In this document: positions 7,199 to 15,123 of the stretch, piece by piece
Layout of the letters: each line of letters opens with the position of its first letter
How positions within the stretch are numbered: position 1 is the stretch's first letter
Assembly (NCBI GenBank): GCA_040880125.1
Contig: JBBDJB010000018.1
Coordinates: forward strand, 1-64,000
From: JBBDJB01 sp040880125
GTDB taxonomy: Bacteria; Planctomycetota; Planctomycetia; Pirellulales; JBBDJB01
Direction: 5' to 3'
DNA length: 64,000 nt
Notes under the pieces: generated by a model
Database searches by the model: none
Told to the model about the DNA's origin: nothing
Seen by the model: only the letters and a program-made list of their open reading frames with translations
Program-made: the position numbers and the translations under genes

Positions 7199-10100
7199 TT
7201 GGGCAATCTGTTTGATCCGGTGATCGTGCTGGTGTTCGTCCTGGTAGTGGTGACGCTGTTGGGGCACGGTATCTGGGTTGTACTGGCATGGATCTTCGGC
7301 GGGCGCGGGAAGTCACCCGACTCATCCGAAAAAGAAGAGCAATCGAGGAGTTGCCCTCGTTGCCTATCGTCCATCACTCCGCCAATGCTCTGGTGCGACG
7401 TCTGTTTGTGGCCGGAAGATCTGCCCGAGGATTCACGGCGCAACGAAGTGCTGTTTGCTTTGGGCCGCCAACTCCAGCTTTATCGTCGGCTGGGAACGAT
7501 CGACGAGGCGACGTATCGGCAGCTTGCCGCGGCGGTTGGCTTCAGTGCGGCAAACGAGGCGGCCGCGCCCGCGCAATCGCCGGCGGCGGTGCTTGACTCT
7601 ACATCGTCTGTAGTCAGGTCTCCGCCACCGGCGGCCAAGGTGCTGGAAGAGTTCGTCGCAAGTACCGCCGCGCCGAGCGATGGCTCCAGCAGAACGATAG
7701 AAGAGGCCGACCCGCACCAAGACGCGCCGCTCACTTCGGCGGATCGCGTGAAACAGTACCTTGCCAGTCGCCAAGCGCAGCGTGAGCAAGCCAGCGAACC
7801 ACCCGGGCCCGCTTCTCCGCACCGCGAAGCGTTGGGCAAAGTCTTCGCGTCGTTTCTGGAAGAGAAAAACATTCGCTGGGGAGAATTGGTCGGCGGCCTG
7901 TTGATCGTCTGCTGTTCGATCGCCCTGGTGATCAGCTTTTGGTCGGAGATCGCCGCTCGGCCGCTGCTGAAATTCTGCATTTTCAACGGAGTCTCCGCCG
8001 CTCTATTCGGGATCGGGTTCTACACGCACCACCGCTGGAAGATTCACACGACCAGTCACGGGCTGTTGATCATCGCCATCCTGCTGGTGCCGCTCAACTT
8101 TCTCGCCATCGCGGCGTTTACCGAACAGTCACCGCCGACAAGCCTGCTCGCACTGAGTGGTGAGGCCGTCTCGATTGTGTTGTTTTCCGTGTTGATCTAC
8201 TTCGGTGCTCGAGTGGTGACGCCGAGTGCCGCCTGGCTGGCGACGCTCGGCGTAATGGTGCCGTCGCTCATGCAACTGCTTGTGCGGCGATTCGTGGACG
8301 TCGACACTCCGCTAGTCGCCATGTACGGGTTGGCGGCCGTGCCGCTCGCAAGTTATCTCACGGCATCATGCCTGGCCGTCGGCCGGCAAGCACGGCAGGA
8401 AAATGTCGATGAAACCTCGGCCAATCGCCTGTTCATCCTGTTGGGAGTCGTCAGCTATGCGGCGCTGCTGCCGCTGGCGCTGTTGCTTTACAAGACCGGC
8501 ACTCCCCTGGTCAACGCACAGCGACTCTCGCCGCTGGTCGTGCTAGGCGGCGTGCCCAGCCTGGCGACGGGGCTGCTGTTCTGGCGCCGCTTTACCGCCC
8601 GTGAGCTCTCGGCCGTGCAAACCGCCGGCGTCGCCGTGGGCGTTGTCGGTGCGCTGATCATGGCGAGCGCAATGGTGCTGGCGTGGCCGGACCCGGCGAT
8701 GCTACTGCCGACCGCCTGCCTGAACGCGGCGGTTTTTGTCAGCGTCGCCGTGTGGTTTCGCATTCCCGAAGCGCACCTGGTTGCCGGCGCATGTGCGATG
8801 CTCGCCTGGTTGGTAACATTCCATTGGATGCGCGGCGATATAAGCTGGAGATCGTTGGACGGTAGCAACTTCGCGCGCGTGCTGCTTTCCGCGAGTAGCG
8901 GGAATGCCCTGGCACCAATGACCCTCGTGTGTCTGGCGATCGCGTACGGATGGAAGCGGATCGCCCGGCGCGACGATGCGTTGTGGTGGCAGCTGACCGC
9001 CGGTGTGGTTGCGGCGGTGAGCCTTGTGCTGGCCATGCTGTTCGGATTTGGTCGGTGGGGAGATCCTCGCGGCGTCACCTGGACGTTCGCTCTTTATACG
9101 CTGTTGGCGGCGGCTGCAGCGCTGCGCATCGACCGCCGGTTGATCGCTTGGTTCGCCGCTGGACTGCTGCTGGTCACCCTCGTGCAAGCGGTGGTCTTCC
9201 GGCTTTCGCCCGAAATGCAACTTCCGCAGCCGTGGGTGGCGGCGCTGTTGTCGCACGCCACGATTACGATCGCCGGCTATCTGGCAGTGCGGCGATGGCT
9301 GGCGCAAAGCAATTCCGCGCTTCTGGAGGTGTGCGTCCTGGCGGCAATCGGCACTTCGTGCCTGGCGGGCGCCGTGTCAATCGCGAGCGGAGCGGTGCTC
9401 TCGTGGACCGCGCTGGCCGTGTATTCGGCGTGGCTGTCGCTCGTGTGGTTGGCGCTGACGCTGGTTTTGAACTCCATGATATTCTTCGCCGCTTTTCAGG
9501 TGGCACTGGCGGCCGCGCTGGTGTGCGGTGTGACGACACAATTGGAAACGCGCTCATGGTACACCGCGTCTCGCGCGCCCTGGCTCGATCCCTGGTTCTT
9601 GCAAGCGCTGGGAATCGCGATCGCGCTGTACTGCCTGGCTTGGCACGGCGTTCGCTTTGCGCTCGGGCGAACCGAAGCCATTGAGATGAATCTCGATTCG
9701 CAGCAGGACGCGGAGAGCGCGCTTCATCGACTGTGCGGGATGCTGAATAGCCAGCCGGTCACGTTCGACCGGCTGTGCCAGTCCGCGGTGTTCATTCTGC
9801 TGATGGCGATCGCCATCTATGCGGCCGTGCCGGGAATTGCGCAGGAGCTTTCAGTAGGCGATCGCCCCGGGATGGCCGCCCGCGTGGTGCAGCCGGCGAG
9901 CAACTTTGAAGTCCTAGACATTCCGCACGAGCACGCCGCGGGTCTCGGTAGTTGGGCACTATTGGTCGCCGTACTCGCGGTGCTAATCGGCGAGGCGTGG
10001 CGGCGCGGAGCAGCCCTGTCGATCGCGGATCTCTTGCTCGCCGGGGCGATGGTGTGCCCTCTGCTAGCTACCTGGTGGAGCGACGAGGTGAGCGTGGCGT

Positions 10101-13100
10101 CCGCGCTGCGGTGGCTAGTCGCCGGTTTTGTCGCCATCGCCTCGGTGCCGGTGTGGGTGCGGAGCCGCTTCGGCGAGCGGGTGCGGGCACTTGGCATTCC
10201 GCTTCATTCTCCAAATGCGGACCTGACAACATCGCCCGCGGCCAATGCCCGTGTTGTGTTGGTGGGGCTGATTGTGCTTACGCACGTGGCGATGATGGCA
10301 TACGTATGTGCGGCTGCCGTCGGCAAGGCTGGTCTCCCGGTTGGAATTGGAACGCAGCTTGCGCTGGCGGTGGTGCTGTTTCTGGCCGCCGGCGTCGCGG
10401 CCGTGGGAATCGCGGTCACCAAGGATGTCTCCCCGTTCGTCGGTGCTGCCGAACACCCGTGGCCGACGCGGAAAACACCGGTGGCCGGGCTGCTGCTCAC
10501 CTTGGGGGCGGCTCCGCTACTGGTGCTGCTGGCGTACACCGTCGCGAAGGCCCTGCAGCGTCATCCGGTCGTCGGCCCGGAACCGGATGCGTGGTTTCGC
10601 CACGTGGGGTGGTCGATCTCCTACGGCGTTCCACTGGTCGTGTTCGCGCTGACGCTACTGGGCTTTGCGATCCGCGAAAAGTCGAGCGGCTACGCAGTTG
10701 CCACGGGGTTGCTGGTCAACTTGGTGGCGACCTTTGTCTACCTCATCGAATTGACGCGGGCCGGCGGCGTGATCGACGGCCGAGCCTGGGTGATGCTGGC
10801 GCAGATCAACGCGGTGATCCTCGCCGTGGTGGCCATCGCCTGGATGGGTGCGATCCGGTGGCACCGGCGACGCGGCCGCGATCCTGCTGGTGGCGACGCG
10901 GACGAATTCCCGGCACTGCTGAGCGCGCAGGTGATGGCCGCGGCGATGGTTGCGGCCGTTCCACTAGCCGCTGGAGTGATCGGGCTGTTCTTGAGACCGG
11001 TACCTTCCGGCTGGGTCATTGCCGCCGGTCGTGCTCCTGGCTGGATGGCGCTGGTACTCGCTGCGGCCGCGCTAGCGATATGGCTCCGCCGGGGAGCGAC
11101 AAGTATTCATGTATGCGGAGCGATTGTCGTCGCCCTGGCAGCGATGATTGCCATGACGACCGCCTGGGCCGATACGGCTGGCTGGCTCGCGTACCACACG
11201 CTTCTGGTGGGTGCGGCCGTGGCAGCGTGGGCGATGCCAACGATTGCTGTTGCCGATTCGAAAGTGCATCGCCGCCCGCTCCACGCAGCCTCGCTGGTGG
11301 CTTGGGCGGCGGTGTTGATGGCAGCGACGGTCTTGCTTGCGCTGCGAGCCTTGGAAGACGACCCTGCCGCACCATGGTGGAGCCTCGGCGGATTGCTGGC
11401 GATGGTCGGACTTGCGATGTGGCTGGCATGGCTCGTCGCGAGCCGCGGCTTCGTTTGGGTCGCAGGCATACTGGCAAACGTGGCCGTGAGCATTTGGTGG
11501 TTCGATACCGGCTACCGGCTTACGGTGGGACGATCGGGCGCACCACTGATCGAGTTCCATCTGGTGAACGTTCTGGCGGCCAGCCTGGTCTGCCTGGTGT
11601 CGATTGCCTTGGAAGTTCGACGGATTGCGCCTGCTCAGGCCGGCCGCAAACCTCAGCTCATCGCCTATCATCGCCTGGCCATTTGGTCGTGCATTGCGAT
11701 CTTGTTTTTGGTCACCGGCACACGGCTGGCCAGCGACTACGCCGGCGCACCGATGAGGATGACCTGGCCGCTCTATGGAGCCGCCTTGGCAGGAACGTTC
11801 GCCGCCGCCGTTGGCTCCTGGTGGGACCGTGCGGTGCGCTTCCCTGTAGCCAGCGGTTACTGCCTTGGGCTGGTTGCAGTCGGCGCGTCGCTCGATGCGA
11901 TGAACGTCACCGGAGAACTGTTCGAGTGGACACTCACGCTGCTGCTGGCGGCCTTCGCGCTCGTTACTAGCTACCTCTGGAGTCGCCGCACGGCACTGCA
12001 CACCTTCGCGGCTCGCTGCGGAGTGCCCCTTGCCCGCGAAGCGTCGCCGAACGGTTCGGATCGGTCCTACGACGGGCATAGCTGGCTGGTGGGGGCGAAC
12101 AGCCTGTTGGCCGCGGTCGTCAGTCTGCTGGTCGTCTGGATCGTGCTTACCTTCCCGGCCTTGGCGCAGCGGATGGTCTCGGCCTATGCCGTCCTGGCGC
12201 TGGCGATGGCAGTGGCCCTGCTGGCGTCCGGAGTCGTGCGATCGGCTCTGCAGTACGGAGCGCTGGTACTGGGGGCACTGTTCGCGGTCGTCTTCGCTTG
12301 GGCGTGGCTGCCGGTGACGATTGAAAGCCCGCTGCTGCACCGGACCGTGGCGGCTGCGGCCGCACTCGCGGTGGTCATGCCGCTGTATGGCCTTGGCATC
12401 GTCAAGCTCTGGCGGCGCGAAAACGAGTGGACGGCCGCCGCCGGTCGACTGACGCCCCTGTTGGCCACGCTGGTCGGCTTGCTACTGCTGATGGTGCTGG
12501 GCGTCGAAGTCGTGCAGTATATCGAGACCGGACAGGTGGCGATCCGCTGGCCGGCGTTGGCGGCCGTGGCGGCGGCTCTGGCCGGATTGGCCGTCGCATC
12601 ACTGGCAGCGGCGGCGCTACCGGGCCGCGATCCGCTGGGACTATCTCCGCGCGGACGGACGCTGTACGTCTATGCGGCCGAGGCAATCCTGGGCCTGCTA
12701 TTTCTTCATATCCGCTTGACGATGCCGTGGCTGTTTTCCGGCTGGTTCGTTCAGTTCTGGCCGCTGGTGGTGATGGGCATCGCATTTTTGGGAGTGGGAC
12801 TGGCCGAATGGTGCCACCGCCGCGGTCAGCCGGTGCTCTCCGAGCCGCTCTCAAACACCGGGGCGCTATTGCCGATCCTGCCGGTCATTGGCTACTGGAT
12901 GCTGCCCAGCCGCATCAATTATTCGCTGGTGCTGCTCTCGGTCGGTGCGATCTATCTGGTATTGAGCCTGCTACGGCGATCCTTGCTGTTCGGCGTATTG
13001 GCCGTGCTGGCCGCCAACGGTAGCCTCTGGTACCTGCTGCACACGACCGAGGGACTGGCGATCTTTCGGCACCCGCAACTGTGGCTCATTCCGCCGGCGC

Positions 13101-13516
13101 TGTGCGTGCTGGTGGCCGCGCATCTGAATCGGACGAGACTGACCGCAGAGCAGATCAGCGGCATTCGATATTTGGCGGCGATCGTAATCTACGCCTCTTC
13201 AACGGCCGACGTGTTCCTCGTCGGCGTGGGCGAAGCACCGTGGCTGCCGCTGGTGCTGGCAGGGCTGTCCGTGCTCGGCATCTTCGCCGGCATCCTCTTT
13301 CGGGTGCGGGCGTTTCTCTACCTGGGGCTGGCATTTCTGCTGATCGCGCTGTTTACGATCATCTGGCACGCCGCCGTCGAGCGGCACATGACATGGATCT
13401 GGTGGGTCAGCGGCATCGTCGCCGGAGCGCTGATTATCGCCCTGTTCGGACTGTTCGAGAAGAAGCGCGACGAGATGCTCCGCCTGGTGGAGCACGTCAA
13501 GTCGTGGGAAGCGTGA
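7199..13516 (+). CDS. Giant multi-spanning membrane protein with N-terminal zinc ribbon
   Basis: About 2105 residues from a TTG at 7199. The frame is open from 7106, but that stretch does not look coding and no clear ribosome site is seen; a GTG at 7220 is another candidate. Order of parts: an N-terminal membrane helix (PVIVLVFVLVVVTLLG), a zinc-ribbon-like pair CPRC and CDVC, and an A/P/S-rich linker of about 100 residues. From about residue 230 onward there are dozens of hydrophobic segments to the end, starting WGELVGGLLIVCCSIALVISFW. The first membrane block resembles DUF2157/DUF2339-type bacterial membrane proteins. The C-terminus ends in a short charged tail. No catalytic motif was recognised. 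It is convergent with the serine acetyltransferase gene. Function unknown. Confidence 0.7.
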   Translation: MGNLFDPVIVLVFVLVVVTLLGHGIWVVLAWIFGGRGKSPDSSEKEEQSRSCPRCLSSITPPMLWCDVCLWPEDLPEDSRRNEVLFALGRQLQLYRRLGTIDEATYRQLAAAVGFSAANEAAAPAQSPAAVLDSTSSVVRSPPPAAKVLEEFVASTAAPSDGSSRTIEEADPHQDAPLTSADRVKQYLASRQAQREQASEPPGPASPHREALGKVFASFLEEKNIRWGELVGGLLIVCCSIALVISFWSEIAARPLLKFCIFNGVSAALFGIGFYTHHRWKIHTTSHGLLIIAILLVPLNFLAIAAFTEQSPPTSLLALSGEAVSIVLFSVLIYFGARVVTPSAAWLATLGVMVPSLMQLLVRRFVDVDTPLVAMYGLAAVPLASYLTASCLAVGRQARQENVDETSANRLFILLGVVSYAALLPLALLLYKTGTPLVNAQRLSPLVVLGGVPSLATGLLFWRRFTARELSAVQTAGVAVGVVGALIMASAMVLAWPDPAMLLPTACLNAAVFVSVAVWFRIPEAHLVAGACAMLAWLVTFHWMRGDISWRSLDGSNFARVLLSASSGNALAPMTLVCLAIAYGWKRIARRDDALWWQLTAGVVAAVSLVLAMLFGFGRWGDPRGVTWTFALYTLLAAAAALRIDRRLIAWFAAGLLLVTLVQAVVFRLSPEMQLPQPWVAALLSHATITIAGYLAVRRWLAQSNSALLEVCVLAAIGTSCLAGAVSIASGAVLSWTALAVYSAWLSLVWLALTLVLNSMIFFAAFQVALAAALVCGVTTQLETRSWYTASRAPWLDPWFLQALGIAIALYCLAWHGVRFALGRTEAIEMNLDSQQDAESALHRLCGMLNSQPVTFDRLCQSAVFILLMAIAIYAAVPGIAQELSVGDRPGMAARVVQPASNFEVLDIPHEHAAGLGSWALLVAVLAVLIGEAWRRGAALSIADLLLAGAMVCPLLATWWSDEVSVASALRWLVAGFVAIASVPVWVRSRFGERVRALGIPLHSPNADLTTSPAANARVVLVGLIVLTHVAMMAYVCAAAVGKAGLPVGIGTQLALAVVLFLAAGVAAVGIAVTKDVSPFVGAAEHPWPTRKTPVAGLLLTLGAAPLLVLLAYTVAKALQRHPVVGPEPDAWFRHVGWSISYGVPLVVFALTLLGFAIREKSSGYAVATGLLVNLVATFVYLIELTRAGGVIDGRAWVMLAQINAVILAVVAIAWMGAIRWHRRRGRDPAGGDADEFPALLSAQVMAAAMVAAVPLAAGVIGLFLRPVPSGWVIAAGRAPGWMALVLAAAALAIWLRRGATSIHVCGAIVVALAAMIAMTTAWADTAGWLAYHTLLVGAAVAAWAMPTIAVADSKVHRRPLHAASLVAWAAVLMAATVLLALRALEDDPAAPWWSLGGLLAMVGLAMWLAWLVASRGFVWVAGILANVAVSIWWFDTGYRLTVGRSGAPLIEFHLVNVLAASLVCLVSIALEVRRIAPAQAGRKPQLIAYHRLAIWSCIAILFLVTGTRLASDYAGAPMRMTWPLYGAALAGTFAAAVGSWWDRAVRFPVASGYCLGLVAVGASLDAMNVTGELFEWTLTLLLAAFALVTSYLWSRRTALHTFAARCGVPLAREASPNGSDRSYDGHSWLVGANSLLAAVVSLLVVWIVLTFPALAQRMVSAYAVLALAMAVALLASGVVRSALQYGALVLGALFAVVFAWAWLPVTIESPLLHRTVAAAAALAVVMPLYGLGIVKLWRRENEWTAAAGRLTPLLATLVGLLLLMVLGVEVVQYIETGQVAIRWPALAAVAAALAGLAVASLAAAALPGRDPLGLSPRGRTLYVYAAEAILGLLFLHIRLTMPWLFSGWFVQFWPLVVMGIAFLGVGLAEWCHRRGQPVLSEPLSNTGALLPILPVIGYWMLPSRINYSLVLLSVGAIYLVLSLLRRSLLFGVLAVLAANGSLWYLLHTTEGLAIFRHPQLWLIPPALCVLVAAHLNRTRLTAEQISGIRYLAAIVIYASSTADVFLVGVGEAPWLPLVLAGLSVLGIFAGILFRVRAFLYLGLAFLLIALFTIIWHAAVERHMTWIWWVSGIVAGALIIALFGLFEKKRDEMLRLVEHVKSWEA

Positions 13517-13562
13517 CGTATAATGCTCGCCGATGGCCGGCCGGAAGACTCCGCGAATCGCA

Positions 13563-14516
13563 TCAGATTTCGTAGTTCAACTCCGGCTTCAGCTCGTCGG
13601 CTTCGGTTCGCAGCCGTAGCTTTGGCTTCTCCAGCACGACAGTCGTATTGGGAGCGACGCTGCGGGTGAGCCAGACACTCGACCCGATGACCGAGTTCTG
13701 GCCGATCACCGTGCGACCGCCGAGAATCGTGGCGCTGGCGTAGACCACCACGCGATCCTCGATCGTGGGATGGCGCTTTGCACCTCGGACCACGTTTCCT
13801 TCGCCGTCGGTCGGAAAACTGAGCGCCCCCAGCGTGACGCCCTGGTAGAGCTTCACGTGGTTGCCGATCTGGCAGGTTTCGCCGACGACCACGCCCGTGC
13901 CGTGATCGATGAAGAAATGCTCACCAATCGTCGCGGCGGGGTGGATATCGATGCCCGTGCGGCCGTGCGCCCATTCGCTCATCATCCGTGGAATGTACGG
14001 CACCTCCAACTCGTGCAGCTCGTGTGCCAGACGGTAGATCGTCACCGCTTCCAAACCCGGATAGCAGAAGATCACTTCATCTTGCGATTGGCAGGCTGGA
14101 TCGCCTTCGTAGGCGGCTTCCACGTCCTTGGCCAGCATGCGGCGCAGATCGGGCAGCCGCTCCAGAAACAGCAGCGTCTTCGCCTGCCCCATCGCCTCGT
14201 AGTCCTGGTCGTCCTCGCAGTTGCGGGTTGCGCCGGACTCGTGACGAAGCGCTCGGCCAATCTGCGTGGTCAGCCGGTCGTGCAGACGGTCGATCAGATC
14301 GCCCACGTGATAGGCGATGTTGCCGCGGTGCAGCCCCTCGCGACGGCGATAGCCCGGGTAGAGGATCTCCTTCAGCTCGTCGCATGCCGCCACGATCACG
14401 TCGTAGCTGGGCAGGGGGCAATGGCCGAGATGGTTGAGGCCGACCTCGTCATACGTGGCGACGATGCGGTCGGTAAGCTGCGGAAGTTGTTCCTTAAGCC
14501 GAAAATCGGAAGCCAT
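13563..14516 (-). CDS. cysE: Serine O-acetyltransferase (EpsC/SatA type)
   Basis: 317 residues from the ATG at 14516, chosen because GGGAGCG lies 8 bases upstream. It makes O-acetylserine from serine and acetyl-CoA, the first step of cysteine synthesis. The C-terminal half is a left-handed beta-helix of hexapeptide repeats (GIDIHPAATIGEHFFIDHG, VVVGETCQIGNHVKLYQGV, TILGGRTVIGQNSVIG). The catalytic Asp-His pair is in FIDHGTGVVVGE. The N-terminal helical domain (about 1-170) is longer than in enterobacterial CysE, as in the EpsC/SatA group. No cysK neighbour is present. Its leader carries a hairpin at 14603-14623. Confidence 0.9.
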   Translation of the reverse strand: MASDFRLKEQLPQLTDRIVATYDEVGLNHLGHCPLPSYDVIVAACDELKEILYPGYRRREGLHRGNIAYHVGDLIDRLHDRLTTQIGRALRHESGATRNCEDDQDYEAMGQAKTLLFLERLPDLRRMLAKDVEAAYEGDPACQSQDEVIFCYPGLEAVTIYRLAHELHELEVPYIPRMMSEWAHGRTGIDIHPAATIGEHFFIDHGTGVVVGETCQIGNHVKLYQGVTLGALSFPTDGEGNVVRGAKRHPTIEDRVVVYASATILGGRTVIGQNSVIGSSVWLTRSVAPNTTVVLEKPKLRLRTEADELKPELNYEI

Positions 14517-14602
14517 GGCGATTCGCTCCCAGCGCCGCGACAAAGCGACGGGCGCTACACGCAAGAATGGAACGGAAGACAAAACGAGAGAAAGCGAGCG
14601 AG

Positions 14603-14623
14603 GTGTCCGGTTACTCCGGACAC
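14603..14623. promoter_or_regulatory. Hairpin upstream of cysE
   Basis: GTGTCCGG, TTACT, CCGGACAC: perfect 8-bp arms about 87 bases before the cysE ATG. Could be an operator or leader hairpin; nothing else identifies it. Confidence 0.3.
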
Positions 14624-14916
14624 GTACAGAGGCACGGCAGCAGGCGGTGGCGTGTCATCGTGCGCAACGCTCGTTAAAGAACTCTTCCGCGAAAGTTGTC
14701 CGGCTGATCATTCGACCGATAAAGCGGTCGGGCGCGAACCGTCCCCTCATCCTAGGCGGCAAGATCGGCAAAATCAAGCCGTTACCAATTCACTCGGCGG
14801 GTCCGGCCAGCGAAGTTTAGCAAATTGCTGACACAGCCGCGCGACAGACCGTCGGAGTGCCAAAGTGCTGCCACTGGCGCCCGAAGGGCTGCTGAGCCTA
14901 CAGCGTGAGGTCGCGC

Positions 14917-15000
14917 GAAATGGGACTGGCTGCTTATCGCCAAGTCGCGGAAAAAACCTCGAGCGGACGGCAGCGGCGATACGATGCCTGTCCCATTTCC
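14917..15000. repeat. REP-like unit A (84 bp)
   Basis: Begins GAAATGGGACTGGC and ends GCCTGTCCCATTTCC, so the ends form a near-perfect inverted repeat with one mismatch. Words of the type GCCTGTCCC recur as REP elements linked to RAYT transposases in many bacteria; no such transposase is in the window. Confidence 0.5.
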
Positions 15001-15015
15001 AAACGTGCAAGCCCG

Positions 15016-15099
15016 ACGAAAAAGGGGGACAGGCACGATGCACGCGCCGCCCGATCGTGAACGGGCCGTTTGCAAGCATCGAGCCAGTCCCCTTTTTCG
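15016..15099. repeat. REP-like unit B (84 bp)
   Basis: Begins CGAAAAAGGGGGACAGGCAC and ends GAGCCAGTCCCCTTTTTCG. It is an imperfect inverted repeat of the same type as unit A, in opposite orientation and of the same length. It ends 25 bases before the stop of the EF-G-like gene, whose transcript would enter it. Confidence 0.5.
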
Positions 15100-15123
15100 A
15101 CCTGGCGACTCTGCGCTCGAGGG

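Larger units (their letters stand above)
14517..15123. other. 607-bp gap with hairpins and REP-like units
   Basis: No gene recognised. It contains an 8-bp-stem hairpin near the cysE start and two tandem palindromic units (14917-15000 and 15016-15099) just after the stop of the EF-G-like gene. The rest shows nothing distinctive. Confidence 0.6.

Noticed and set aside
9952..11970. A 672-codon open frame on the plus strand in a different phase
   Set aside because: Lies inside the giant membrane protein gene; it is R/G/W-rich, without any family motif or ribosome site. High GC leaves long open frames in other phases.
11072..12340. A 422-codon antisense frame in the giant membrane gene
   Set aside because: Q/H/R-rich translation typical of antisense reading of hydrophobic coding DNA.
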